From Ancistrus triradiatus (taxonomy: Eukaryota > Chordata > Actinopteri > Siluriformes > Loricariidae), in contig JAJAGP010001653.1 of assembly GCA_025084515.1 (NCBI GenBank), positions 1 to 64,000 on the forward strand: a stretch of 64,000 nucleotides of DNA. Direction: 5' to 3'. The position numbers and the translations under genes were made by a program. Below, piece by piece: positions 21,950 to 32,637 of the stretch. How positions within the stretch are numbered: position 1 is the first letter of the stretch; each line of letters opens with the position of its first letter. The notes beneath the pieces were generated by a model. That model ran no database searches. It was not told the origin of the DNA and saw only the letters and a list, made by a program, of their open reading frames with translations.

Positions 21950-22265
21950 GTCTGAGATCTCATCAGTGCTAAAGAGGGCCAGAAACAGAAGTGCTCTCAG
22001 AAGTGCGTGCGAAGCTGGTTATTATGGCAGGGTGTCAAGAAAGAAGTCTCTTCTAAAAAGTGCATCACTGACCTTCATTTTTGTTATGTGACCAAGACTG
22101 AGCTTTAAACACAGAACACCACCTGCAACTAAACCATACTTACTGTGAAGCATGATGGTCAGGGTTGAAGGGATAATTGATGAAGCAAAGTACACCCACT
22201 CTTTGGTGGAAAACCTGCAGCCCTCTGCTTCACAGCTGATGGTGGTAAGGTGGTTCACCTTACGG
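21950..22265 (+). pseudogene. Tc1-like transposase remnant (T10)
   Basis: CAAGAAAGAAGTCTCTTCTA, CATACTTACTGTGAAGCATG and GATGAAGCAAAGTACAC then GGAAAACCTGC follow the order of a Tc1 transposase from its K-P-L-L region through the conserved VKHGG region to the part between the first and second catalytic Asp. The frame is destroyed by deletions. No terminal repeats seen. Confidence 0.5.
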
Positions 22266-22552
22266 CGCGACGCTAGGTGTGCAAAACTGGAAGAGACATA
22301 TGCAAATAGACTGATGACTGTAAATTAAGTGACAGATGGTTCTATGAAGTATTAAATTAGGCGACGGATCACGTTTCCAACTCTGATATTTTCATTTTTA
22401 ATTAATTTTCAGAACTGTTCCTTTTTTCTTGCTAGTTGAATGCTGTAATGCTGAAGGTGTAAATATATTTTTCAATTAGTTTTGAAGCACTCTATGTCAT
22501 GCAGTATATCTACACTCAATGCCACATCCACATGGCCTATTCTGAGACTTAT

Positions 22553-23330
22553 CACTGAAAAAGTGATTGCCCCTCCTTGTTAAAAGATAACTTAACTATG
22601 GTTTATCACACCTGAGTTCCCTGTCTCTAGCCACACCCAGGTCTGATTATTGCCACACCTGTTCTCAATCAGGACATCACTTAAATAGGACCTGCCTGAC
22701 AAAGTGAAGTACACAAAGAGATCCTTAAAAGCTACACATCATGCCGAGATCCAAAGAAATTCAGGAACAATTGAGAAAGAAAGGAATTGAGATCTATCAG
22801 TCTGGAAAAGACATTTCTAAAGCTTTGGGACTCAGTGAAAGACATTACCCACAAATGGCAAAGACATGGAACAGTGGTGAACCTTCCCAGGAGTGGCCAG
22901 CCGACCAAAATTACCCCAAGAGCGCAGTGACGACTCATCCAAGAGGTCACAAAAGACCCCACAACAACATCCAAAGAACTGCAGGCCTGATTTGCCTCAG
23001 TTAAGGTCAGTGTTCAATCCTCCACCATAAGAAAGAGACTGGGCAAAAATGCCCTGCATGGCAGAGTTCCAAGACGAAACGCACTGCTGAGCAAAAAGAG
23101 CCTTACAGCTCGTCTCAATTTTCCAGAACACATCTTGATGATACCCAAGATCAAGAGCATTTTGGGAAGACATTCTGTGGACTGACGAGACAAAAGTTGA
23201 ACTCTTTGGAAAGTGTGTCCCATTACATCTGGCATAAAAGTAACACAGCATTTCAGAAAAAGAACATTATAGCAACAGTAACATATGTTGGTGGTAGTGT
23301 GATGGTCTGGGGCTGTTTTGCTGTTTCACA
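22553..23330 (+). mobile_element. Tc1-like element family T4, 3' truncated
   Basis: The untranslated leader (AAGTGATTGCCCCTCCTTGT, AGGTCTGATTATTGCCACAC, CTTAAATAGGACCTGCC) and most of a transposase frame are present. It stops in the VWGCFA block at about 23327. The right terminal repeat is missing. Confidence 0.8.
22741..23327 (+). pseudogene. Tc1-like transposase, truncated (T4)
   Basis: The start codon at 22741 opens MPRSKEIQEQLRKKGIEIYQ, then the helix-turn-helix with a shortened GKDISKALGLSER (the family usually has GKGYK). Frame is kept to about residue 87. Later pieces lie in shifted frames: KRLGKNALHGRVP-like near 23028-23070, the first catalytic region as WTDETKVELFG near 23170-23207 (Asp present), and GGSVMVWGCFA near 23295-23327. 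The second Asp and the Glu are deleted. Inactive because of frameshifts and loss of the C-terminal third. Confidence 0.87.
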
Positions 23331-23838
23331 TTCACAATTCAATGTGACAGTCAATTTCTAATAAAACTAAATCTGGTTTGATTTCTTATATTACAACAAC
23401 CTGTTTTCTCACAGATTGTTGCTTCTCCACCCCTCCTCTCGCTTACCTTTTGCTCTCTGTAGTTGTCTTTTTGATGCACCTTCATTAGTGATTTGAAAGG
23501 AAAAAACATCAAAAGTCTAGAATATATTTCTTTCATTTTTATTTAATTTAGAGTTGGAGTTGTATCTTTGATAATTAGCTTGTTGATGAGGACAGAAGGA
23601 TGAACCAAGGAGGAGAGCTTCTCTTTGAATCAGTTGTTAGGAACTGAACAGTTATACAATTATTTAATTCAATGGCAACTCTTTAAGCTTAACTAATTTA
23701 GGCGTTAGACTGGTAAGAGCTTAAAAGACAAAATATGTCACATGTAGCACTGAAACAATATATGAGTTAAAGCTGGTGGACATCTGACATCACAGCCAGC
23801 CGAGATTCATTAAGTTGTTTTGTCTCCACTTTACATTA
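23331..23838. other. Unique AT-rich sequence
   Basis: No repeat or gene recognised. Confidence 0.45.
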
Positions 23839-25312
23839 CAGTGGTACTTAAGTTTGTGAACCCTTTAGAACTTTCTATATTTCTGCATAAATATGACCTA
23901 AAGCATCATCAGATTTTCACACAAGCCCTACAAGTAGATAAAGAGAACCCAGTTAAACAAATGAGACAAAATATTATACTTGGTCATTTATTTATTGAGG
24001 AAAATTATCCAATATTACATATTAGTGAGTGGCAAAAGTATGTGAACCTTTGCTTTCAGTATCTGGTGTGACCCCCCTGTGCAGCAATAACTGGAACTAA
24101 ACATTTCCTGTAACTGTTGGTCAATCCTGCACACCGGCTTGGAGGAATTTTAGCCCATTCCTCCGTACAGAACAGCTTCAGCTCTGGGATGTTGTTGGGT
24201 TTCCTCACATTAACTGCTCACTTCAGGTCCTTCCACAACATTTCCATTGGATTAAGGTCAGAACTTTGACTTGGCCATTCCAAAACATTACCTTTATTCT
24301 TCTTTAACCATTCTTTGGTAGAACAGCTTGTGTGCTTAGGGTCTTGTCTTGCTGCATGACCCACCTTCTGTTGAGATTCAGTTCATGGACAGATGTCCTG
24401 ACATTTTCCTTTAGAATTCTCTGATATAATTCATTGTTCCATCAACGATGGCAAGCCGTCCTGGCCCAGATGCAGCAGAACAGGCCAAAACCATGATACT
24501 ACCTCTTCCATGTTTCACAGATGGGATAAGGTTCTTATGCTGGAATGTAGTGTTTTCCTTTCTCCAAACATAACACTTTTCTATTAAACCAAAAAGTTCT
24601 ATTTTGGTCTCATCCGGCCACAAAACATTCTTCCAGTAGCCTTCTGGTTTGTCCACGTGATCTTTAGCAAACTGCAGGTGAGCAGCAATGTTCTTTTTGG
24701 AGAGCAGTGGCTTTCTCCTTTGCAACCCTGCCATGCACAACATTGTTGTTCAGTGTTCTTCTGATGGTGGACTCATGAACATTAACATTAGCCAAAGTGA
24801 GAGAGGCCTTCAGTTGCTTAGAAGTTACCCTGGGGTCCTTTGTGTCCTTGAAAACTGATACACGCCTTTGACCACTCCTGGGGAGGGTAACAAGGGTCTT
24901 GAATTCCCTCCATTTGTGTACAATCTGTCTGGATTGGTTGAGTCCAAACTCTTTAGAGATGGTCTTGGAACCTTTTCCGACCTTATGAGCATCAACATTT
25001 CATTTGCTCATGACATGATACACTTCCATAACCATGTGGTGAAGAGCAGACTTTGATAGATCCCTGTTCTTTAAATAAAACAGAGTTCCCACTCACACGT
25101 GGTAGTCAGCCCATTTCATACTTTTGCCACTCACTAATATGCAATATTGCACCATTTTCCTCAATAAATAAATGACCAATTAGAATATTTTGTCTCATTT
25201 CTTTAACTGGGTTCTCTTTATCTACCTTTAGGAAATCTGATGATGTTTTAGGTCATATTAATGCAGAAATATAGAAAGTTATAAAGGGTTTACAAACTTT
25301 CAAGCACCACTG
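23839..25312 (-). mobile_element. Tc1-like transposon family T2, nearly full length
   Basis: 1.47 kb, ends CAGTGGTACTTAAGTTTGTG and CTTTCAAGCACCACTG, with TA on both sides (23837-23838, 25313-25314). It encodes a broken transposase on the minus strand. A deletion removes part of the 5' leader and transposase start region (about 25000-25110). Confidence 0.92.
24080..25030 (-). pseudogene. Tc1-like transposase (T2), all three catalytic residues recognisable
   Basis: The start region is degraded (CATGAGCAAATGAAATGTTG). The 24411-24743 frame reads RRKPLLSKKNIAAHLQFAKD, then VLWPDETKIELFG with the first catalytic Asp, then a variant of the VKHGGGS block (SVKHGRGSIMVLACSAASGP). The second Asp is there (RWVMQQD) but a one-base loss follows it. 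The third block reads NPMEMLW and keeps the Glu (24236-24256), unlike the other two T2 copies here. Inactivated by frameshifts, not by loss of catalytic residues. Confidence 0.9.
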
Positions 25313-25334
25313 TACACTTGTTCTTCCTCCACCA

Positions 25335-25965
25335 AACTTATGTGCAGAACTTGGCTATGATCAGATGAGACAAAATAAGAGCTTTATTGGCAACACTCAA
25401 TGTGCCTTTTTCTTTCATATAAATTAAAGGTTATACAGACAAAAATACAATCCCCACTGTCAAGAATGGTGGAGGATCAATGCTCACATGAGTTCATGAG
25501 GCCTGAAAATCTTGTTAAGATACATCTAAATCTTTTTATAGATACCCATATCCAGAGCGACTTACACCTGATACATTCTTACAAAGTTTAGTCCAAGCAG
25601 TTGAGGGTTAAAAGCCTTGCACAAGAGCCCACCATTAGCAGCTTGGCTGTGGTAGGACTTCAAACTCTGATCGATAGTTCAGTACCCTAACAGCCGTACC
25701 CTAGAACCTGTGGATGAGTTCAGAAAAGATTCAAATATTCCAAGAAAGAAGAAATCTGGAGAGATTCTGTAATGATGGTTGTTATCTCATCAAGCGTTAT
25801 AGAAGTCGTATCAGTGCTGATATGTTGGCAAAGGGAGACACGAGGTACTAAATTATGTTTTAGAATAAATTTGCTTCAATTAAAGGTTAGTTCATTCATA
25901 TTTCAGCTAATTAACCACATTTCATGCATCTCTACCAAGGGTGCCAATAATTCTCGGGGTAGCTC
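25335..25965 (+). mobile_element. Tc1-like remnant family T9, split by a SINE
   Basis: The left part (TATGATCAGATGAGACAAAA, TTATTGGCAACACTCAATG, CCCCACTGTCAAGAATGGTG) is the first-Asp and VKHGG region of a transposase. The right part (TGTTATCTCATCAAGCGTTA, GCTGATATGTTGGCAAAGGG) is its C-terminus, ending near the terminal-repeat-like AAGGGTGCCAATAATTCT. A SINE lies between them at 25533-25705, and the middle of the element is deleted. Confidence 0.65.
25533..25705 (-). mobile_element. tRNA-derived SINE (family S)
   Basis: Reverse copy: TACCCATATCCAGAGCGACT, CAAGCAGTTGAGGGTTAAAA, GCAGCTTGGCTGTGGTAGGA and a head near CAGTACCCTAACAGCCG. Nested in the T9 element. Confidence 0.8.
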
Positions 25966-26039
25966 TAGATGTGTGTTTGATTAGAGACACTGTCTATGTG
26001 TGATAGCCTTTTACATTTGTTCCCCCATCATTAGTGGTA

Positions 26040-26570
26040 ATAATTTGCGCTCTGGGATTGCTCTTCACTGATCTCGGTTGCATATTAATTCACTTTGCAG
26101 ATTCATTTGCCCCGAGTGACTTGTGCTCACGTTGCAGCTGTTTTAATTGCTGCCAGAAGGCCTGCGCTCTGAAAGTGATGTGAGTGGGTTCGACCTGGAG
26201 ACGTTAGGGAAGGCAGTTTTATTCTGACTCGGCACAGGTATGACACGGCCTGAAAGAGCTTTACATAATGAATGCGTCACGATGAGTTAAGCTAATTGTT
26301 CTAGCGTGAGTGTTAATCATGCATAGATGACAGCAGCACTCCCAGAGCAGGGGTTAGCCATGATGCACGCAGACCTCACTTCATTTTATTGTGTGCTTAA
26401 TTAGCCGAGCGGCCTTGGTGCCTGATCACATTTAAATCACAGGTATGTGCCATAACGAGGGCAAGTAAAGCAAAGAGGTTAAATCAACACTCGTTACTCC
26501 ATTACACACTGGCTTGTAAGTAATTACAACGATGCCGGAAGAGGCATGTAGTCTCCACTGTTTAAGTGCT
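26040..26570. promoter_or_regulatory. Candidate conserved non-coding block
   Basis: Non-repetitive, higher GC than its flanks, with CATATTAATTCAC, GTTTTAATTGCTGCC, AGCTAATTGTTC, GTTAATCATGCATAG and GCTTAATTAGCCG (homeodomain/POU-like). No coding frame. The composition resembles vertebrate developmental enhancers; function is inferred only. Confidence 0.35.
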
Positions 26571-26629
26571 ATAGGAATTCATTAGCGGTTTTTTCTTTCA
26601 ACACATATTTGTCTATATTTGTAGCATGC

Positions 26630-26754
26630 AGTGTCGTGCAAAAGTTTGCAAACCAAACAAATTTTTCTAAATGAAAATACAACTTAGGAAACAAACTTAA
26701 ACATTATTCACCTCTGAGACCTTACAAAACGTTATGTTTGTTGCTTGCCTTGTA
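26630..26754. mobile_element. Possible Tc1-like end fragment
   Basis: GTCGTGCAAAAGTTTGCAAA resembles a Tc1-type inverted-repeat end. Nothing more of that element is recognisable. Confidence 0.3.
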
Positions 26755-27580
26755 ACAGAAAAAACTTCATATCTGCCTTAGAACTGAATGGTATAGATTC
26801 AACAAGGCGTTAGAAACATTCCCCAGAGATTCTGATCCATATTGAGATGATAGCATCACACAGTTGATGCAGATTTATCGGCTGCACATGACATGATGCG
26901 AATCTCCTGTACCACCACATCCCAAAGGTGCTCTTTTGGGTTGATATCAGTTGACTGTGGAGGCCATTTGAGTACAGATGTTCAAAAAACTAGTTTGAGA
27001 TGATTTGAGCTTTGTGACGATGTAGACGATGGGCCACCATGGTTGCTGGTGGAAGATGGGTGCACCATAAAGGGATGGACATGGTCAGTAACCATACTCT
27101 GTGCCATTTAAACTATGCTCAACTGGTATTAAGGAGCCCAAAATTGTGCCCAGAAATATCTCTCACACCCTTATACCACCATCACCAGCTTGAACCGTCC
27201 ATACAAGGCAGGATGGATCTGTGCTTTCATGTTGTTTATGCCAAATTCTGATCCAAACATCCGAATGTCGCACCAGAAATTGAGACTCATCAGACCATGC
27301 AATGCTTTTTCAATCTTCTGTTGTCCTTATGTTGTTGTTTTTGTGAGTCTGTGTAAATTGTATCCTCAGTTGCCTGGTCTTAACTGACAAGTGTGGTACC
27401 TGGTGTGGTCACGGTTCAACAGGTTGTGAGTTCAGATCTGCTCATCTGCATACTTTGGTAGTGGTTATTTGAGTTACTGTTGTTTTTCTATCAGCTCGAA
27501 CCAGTCAGGTCATTCTTCTTTGGCCTCTGGAATCATACAAGGCATTTTTGCCTACAGAACTCTGACAAAATTTTCAAGAT
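26755..27580 (-). pseudogene. Tc1-like transposase remnant (T6)
   Basis: On the minus strand this matches, with many gaps, a Tc1-like family very abundant in fish. Landmarks as read on the plus strand: GTGACTGTGG-type AGTTGACTGTGGAGGCCATT (third catalytic block side), ACATGGTCAGTAACCATACT, CAAGGCAGGATGGATCTGTG, GACTCATCAGACCATGCAAT (first catalytic block), and CTATCAGCTCGAACCAGTCA (DNA-binding region). The frame is destroyed by frameshifts and deletions. It ends against a gypsy-like fragment at about 27580. Confidence 0.7.
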
Positions 27581-27599
27581 TCACGGGATTCCTTTGGAT

Positions 27600-28120
27600 A
27601 CTGGTTCCAACTGAGGCCCCAAGTTCGTCTCTCAGGTCTGGCATGCCTTGGCAAAGTGTTAGAATCATCTGTCAGCCTTACATCAGGATTCCACCAACAG
27701 ACCAATATCCAGGCAGAGAGATAAACCATTCTGTGTTGCAGGATTGCCAGCAACCCCACCCAGTGGAGCTCCCATGTCGCCTGGGTTGAATATGCACATA
27801 ACTCCCTCACCAGCTCAGCCACAGACCTGTCCCCCTTTGAGGCTTCCCTGAGATACTGGCCCCCCTTTGTTCCCAGAGCAGTAGGCCGACCTGGAGAATC
27901 CTCTGGTCTGACGGAAAATGTGTAAGTGGCCTTTCTCAAGACTCAAACCAAAATTGAATGCTTGGCCAACTGTCACTGGACAAGTGCCACCTGTACACCC
28001 CTGCTCTACCTACATGGCTTTCTTCACAAAAAATCCCTCTCTACAGCTCTCTGCTTCCTAGCCATATAAAATTACAATCACCTTCCATGGTTCACAACTC
28101 AAACCCTTCCATGTCTCCAT
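27600..28120 (+). pseudogene. Ty3/gypsy integrase and downstream fragment
   Basis: A + strand frame at about 27737-27890 reads QWSSHVAWVEYAHNSLTSSA then TDLSPFEASLRYWPP, characteristic of the end of the integrase core in fish Ty3/gypsy retrotransposons. Just upstream, 27625-27720 resembles the preceding FHPQTNGQTER region but with shifts and lost codons. Downstream, 28010-28090 (CTACATGGCTTTCTTCACAA) resembles the WLSS..IPL region before the chromodomain. Reverse transcriptase, protease and gag are absent. It is a dead fragment, + orientation. Confidence 0.72.
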
Positions 28121-29182
28121 CATGTGGCTGAAGAACAGCACTGGTTGAGGAAATCCCTGCTGCTTTTTCCAACAATTGTTTGCCAATCTCCACTAATTCA
28201 CCAACCTGCCCTCTATTCTCAATTCATTTACTCAGCACATTTAAACCCAGGCTTTCTCTGCATTCTTCACTGGTTCGGCAGCATGTGTTTCTGGTAAGAT
28301 GGTATTATTAAGAAACTACAGCAAATATTTTTATTTTCAGGTTTATTTGTGTGTTTCATCTCCCATTTGCCTCATCCAGCCATCCCGCTTCCAGTTCCTG
28401 CTTTACCCAGTACACTGTGTGTCTCTTTGTGTCTGTTGTCTCATCTCCATGTTCCAGCATCAGCTTCTGACCACTCACATCACTGCCTTCCTGCTTCCTG
28501 GATCCGGTCAGTGCCCTCATCCTGTCACCACATCTACCCTCCTTGTGCACCTAATTTTTTTACCTGTACACTGCCTTTTTCCCCATTTTTTTAATTACTA
28601 TTATTATTGTTGTTGTTGTTGATAGACTATCGAAAGATCAGCAGGCATTGCTGATGTGGTGCTGGGGGATGATCCCTTAAACATTCTCCTCTACCTCAAG
28701 CACTGCCAGTGGTGTCTAAGAAATTATGCAATTTTTTGTTCTGTAAGTGTCTTTTTTTAAATGCAGTTTATTAAAATTGAGGAGCTTTGTCACTGAGGTA
28801 TTGCTACAAGGTTGGTGCTATTTGGGAGAACTATATTACCCAGAAAGCACTTAGGCCTCCATTTCCTAATGTCCATCAAGGGGACACTAATGGTGACTCT
28901 CCCTGTTATTGAGCATGACATCATAATTCTCATAGTTCATTATTGCGGTGACTCGATTGTGAATTGGCTCTCACGATGCATAAAAAGCAGCAGGACACCT
29001 TGTGCTTGTTAGGGCTGACAAAGTGCTTCCAGTTAGACATTTTGGTGTGTTGTTAGCAAGAGGACGTAGTGTGTAATCACAGCAAAATGTTACATACAGA
29101 AGTATAAATGTTATTGATTGGGAGCAAAGGGATTAAAAAAGAAAAAAAGAAATCAGCCAAGATGTTGTGAAGATTTGCACTA
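28121..29182. other. Unassigned; may include decayed gypsy 3' end
   Basis: 28121-28590 is C/T-rich and could be the decayed 3' end or LTR of the gypsy element, but I see no LTR boundary or target duplication. A short (ATT)(GTT) run lies at 28594-28621. 28640-29182 looks unique. Confidence 0.3.
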
Positions 29183-29365
29183 GAACCACAATGCTAACCA
29201 TGCCATTATTTGTATATATGGAACATGCACTTTTATACCAGAGCTGCAAAGCTAATCATGCAGGTTTTGTACTACATTTCCAATGCTAATCACGCAGTAG
29301 TTGTATAAAACTACAAAAGTTATGCTGTTTTTGTATAAAGCTACAAGGCTAATCGTGAGTTTTTG
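29183..29365. repeat. Degenerate tandem repeat
   Basis: Four or five loosely spaced copies of a word like CTACAAGGCTAATCGTGAG / CAATGCTAATCACGCAG / CAAAGCTAATCATGCAG, each followed by TTTTGTATA-type sequence. Unit length varies, roughly 35-50 bp. Confidence 0.5.
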
Positions 29366-29403
29366 TTGTTGTATATTTTAACCAGCATATTTTGTGTTTT
29401 ATG

Positions 29404-29685
29404 TGATTGTCTAGCGGTTAAGGTACTGGACTATGAGCTAAAACTGGATCAGTTGTATTTCAGATCAGTTGTAGTGGTTTGATATGTATTTCTATAACGC
29501 TTTTTAAAGTAGAGTATTGTCTCAAAGCAGCTTATACTTTAGATTATCTTTTAATATCTAGGGCCAATCCCAAAGTGAGCAAGCCTAGTGTGACAGTGGC
29601 AAGGAAAAACTCCCTAAACGTTATAAGGAAGAAACCTTTAGAGAACCAAGACTCAAAAAAGTACCTATCCTCCTTGGGTGGCTTA
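29404..29685 (+). mobile_element. SINE head followed by repeat R
   Basis: 29404-29450 is the tRNA-like head of SINE S (GATTGTCTAGCGGTTAAGGT then ACTGGACTATGAG). After about 30 bp, repeat R begins (TATTTCTATAACGCTTTTTA) and runs through GTATTGTCTCAAAGCAGC, GTGACAGTGGCAAGGAAAAA and GGAAGAAACC. The rest of the SINE is absent. Confidence 0.7.
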
Positions 29686-30429
29686 GATGGTATATGTAAG
29701 AATTAAACTACATTACCTAGTTAATATGTTTATAGTAATAGTTTAAAAACACAAACTAAATAAATATTAACAGATGAAAAAATACTGAATAAAATGAAAA
29801 AATGAAAAAATAATGAAAAAATGTGCATATCTGCATTATTTAGTCTGATACACAGAGTGTAGATCTTGTGTCTTTGGCGAAGAAGTTTTGTTTGCATGGC
29901 ATTTGCAGTCACCCAGAGAAGGGAGAGAGTTATTGCTCTCTGGTGTGGTCTGAGTATGGTGGGGCTGGAGCTGATGATGCAGAAGAAAGCAGAGGGACAT
30001 CTTAGTGGGTGTGCCTGGAACGGGTACCGGAACACAAACTCAGAGAGAAAATGTAGTTAGTTATTGTTGACAGCACAGAATTGTGAACCACTGATATTAA
30101 TGTAACAGGAGACTCCGGCAGCATTAGCTATAGCAGCATAGCTAGAAAGGGGAGAAGCATAAGGTAACACTGCTATGAGGGATCACATGAGACATCAGTA
30201 GCCCACTCCCCAGCAATCAACAGACCTGAGTGAGTGACTTGAGAGGCAAGAAGACAGCAACCCAACATCACAGATCACCACAAAACTATTTGACTATGAA
30301 ACCCGGGCTCTGCCCTTAGTCTGAGGCAGATGGATGCACACCCCCAAGAACTATGTATTCCTACCTACCCACCCACCCACCCACCTACCTAATCTTACTG
30401 AAAATAGGTCTCCATGGCTCCTAAAAAGG
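29686..30429. other. Unique sequence, with a CCCA run
   Basis: No gene recognised. A short (CCCA)n array lies at 30364-30386. Confidence 0.4.
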
Positions 30430-30693
30430 TTAGTTATACAAGCACCACCAAAAGGAACTGAGTCCTCCAGAACACAGGCTCCAGTTAGCTTAGCAGCTAT
30501 GTTAGAGTTCATCAAAAGAGTAAGTGTTGCTTTGATTTTTCACTTTCAATCCATTACTCACTAAATTGCATGACATTTTCAACACTTTATTATAAAATAA
30601 GCTTTGTGTTAATGACTTTGGCCAACTGTAGGTTAATGTAGGAGGTTTAAACAATAACGTACGTATCATTAGTTATCATAGACTGTGGTACAA

Positions 30694-30867
30694 GACAGTG
30701 GTAGTCTAGCGGTTAAGATACTGCACTAGGGACCAGCAGGTCCAGGGTTCAAGTCCTACCTCTGCCACTGTTGGGTCTTTACAATTGCTTTGATTGTATC
30801 AGCTGTAATTACTGTATCAGTTGTAACTCACTCTGGATATGGGTGTCTACTAAATGCCTAGATGTAA
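30694..30867 (+). mobile_element. tRNA-derived SINE (family S), nested
   Basis: GACAGTGGTAGTCTAGCGGT head with A box, GGTCCAGGGTTCAAGTCCTA B box, TCTGCCACTGTTGGGTC core, and a tail decayed to CTACTAAATGCCTAGATGTA. A segment of the core after the B box is deleted. Confidence 0.88.
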
Positions 30868-30948
30868 CTTGATGCTCCAGAACACAGGCTGCAGTTACCT
30901 TAGTAGCTATATACTAGCACCCAGAGTTCATCAATAGAGTAAGTATTT

Positions 30949-31155
30949 GGGACTGTGGTGGCCTACTGGTTAAGGTACTGGACTCTGGACCTGAAGGTCC
31001 AGGGTTCAAATCCCACCTCTGCCAAGCTGCCACTGCTGGGTCCTTGAGCAAGACCCTTAACCCACAATTGCTTGGATTGTAAGACTGTACCAATTGTAAG
31101 TCGCTCTGGATAAGGGCGTCTGCTAAATGCTGTAAATGTAAATGTAAATGTAAAT
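30949..31155 (+). mobile_element. Reference copy of tRNA-derived SINE family S
   Basis: The best-preserved copy. The tRNA-like head GGGACTGTGGTGGCCTACTG has an A-box-like CTACTGGTTAAGG and the B box GGTTCAAATCC. The tRNA-unrelated core CTGCCACTGCTGGGTCCTTG and CCCACAATTGCTTGGATTG follow, then the tail CTCTGGATAAGGGCGTCTGC and several AATGTA repeats. A tail of this type is shared by fish SINEs and L2-type LINEs, which supply the mobilising reverse transcriptase (family knowledge). About twenty copies or fragments lie in this window. Confidence 0.95.
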
Positions 31156-31436
31156 AGACTCTGCTGTGATACAGTATAGACCGCTCTACCAAACACTCGT
31201 TACACTCCTCAATTCATCATGATGGATTTGTGGGAACATATTCCCATCATAAATCAGGGATCACCTGTCCAAGTACAGTATAACTCCATTAATGCATATA
31301 ATGCCTTATACAGTATGAAATTTCCAGGGGTCTGGAATGGATTCATTCAATTTACATTATTCCTTATGGGAAAACTTTGCTCTGTACTCGTCAAGCCTTC
31401 TGGAACTAATAAACTACGAGAACCGAGGTACCACTG

Positions 31437-32461
31437 TGTGCTATTTTCCAAAATGTAGTACCTTCCAGGAGGATTGCAGGAGTTTACTAAGATGTAAACT
31501 CCATATTAGTAAACCGCTAATGGTCTGGATTGAGTTGTTTCACAACCATATAATGATATGACCTTTGCGAGTCTTTATATTTTTGTTATTTTGTTAACAG
31601 TAATAACTGAGATGAAGCTGTGGATGGAATAAGCTAGAGGGTATCTTCAGATCCATCAATGCCCCCATCCTCACCTCCTTCCCTCCCTGTATTTGTCTCG
31701 TTCACTCAGACTGTCCATGTCCAGCTGAATGCCTATGGCATGCCTGAGCTCGCCTTCTCATTTACTTCCACCAAATACTGGAGGCCTGGGCCAAAATAAT
31801 TTGTATCTGCTCAATAAATCATTAAAGACTGTCATGGTGTGTCCCGCGCCCTCTCTACTCACCCTGCTCCCTCACTTTCCCCCGTCTCTCTAAGGTCTTG
31901 TTAATGTTTCAAAACCGCACATAAGACGCAGCAGCCAGACGATTAATTTGAAAGATACCCACAGGGCACCTGCAGGATTTTTTTCTTCCATGACTCCTTT
32001 TGCTTCTGTAGTGTTAACACCTAGCGTTTTCAGAACGAGGAAGAAGGCGGAGGGTGCGGGGGCGAGGGGGGTGGTGCTGGGAGAGAAGCGTACAAAGTCT
32101 TCCCTCCAGATATAGAGCTCAGCTCTTTTACCCCAAAACAGCTTTTTGATGTGTTCAATATGTTGAAGCAAGATGGGTTAAATGCTTCTAATGCAAGTTT
32201 TTTTAAATTGTATAAGCAAGTCTGAGCCACTGTTAGAAACACACAATCACATACAGAGTAAAAGATTTTTTACTATACAACTTGCTGTTAAATGTTAAAC
32301 TGGGAGAATTGTCACTTACACTGTTTTTAAAGGTGCACTGTTGAGAACTTGGCCCTTGAACAGTTGGAAGCCCTGATTCTACTGTCTGGTAGAGTTCATG
32401 CAAATGAACAAACAGGATTTGAAAACAAGTAATCCAGTCTGAACACTTGTTTACAGGACAT
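31437..32461. other. Unique sequence; 31.65-32.15 kb somewhat GC-richer
   Basis: No repeat recognised. 31640-32150 has C-rich stretches and a G-rich run (GGGTGCGGGGGCGAGGGGGG near 32055). Frames there (31890-32171 -, 32030-32242 -) show no known domain. Confidence 0.35.
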
Positions 32462-32637
32462 AGCACAGGTGTGTCTCAGTGGTTATGGTACTACTACCAG
32501 AAGGTTAAGGGTTTGATTCCTACCAACACCAAACCAACGCTATTGGACCCTTGAGCAAAGTTCTTGAATCTTGATTGCCAGTATTGAATTATTTCTCAGT
32601 TGTGTGTCTGCTAAATGCTGGGAATGTAATGTAAATG
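32462..32637 (+). mobile_element. tRNA-derived SINE (family S), diverged
   Basis: GTGTCTCAGTGGTTATGGTA head, AAGGGTTTGATTCCTACC B box, CCCTTGAGCAAAGTTCTTG core, TGTGTCTGCTAAATGCTG tail. Confidence 0.8.

Larger units (their letters stand above)
30430..31436 (-). mobile_element. Tigger-like element carrying two SINEs
   Basis: Matches 51634-52412: CACTTTCAATCCATTACTCA, TTTGGCCAACTGTAGGTTAA, CTTATACAGTATGAAATTTC, CCTTATGGGAAAACTTTGC, ending with the terminal repeat GAGAACCGAGGTACCACTG at 31436. SINEs at 30694-30867 and 30949-31155 interrupt it. The left terminal repeat is not visible. Strand assignment is arbitrary because no coding remains. Confidence 0.75.

Noticed and set aside
27574..27939. 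121-residue minus-strand frame
   Set aside because: It is antisense to the recognisable gypsy integrase reading WVEYAHNSLTSSA on the + strand.
30949..31155. Functional tRNA gene
   Set aside because: The A- and B-box-like words belong to the SINE head; the sequence is not a full cloverleaf and continues into SINE core and tail.
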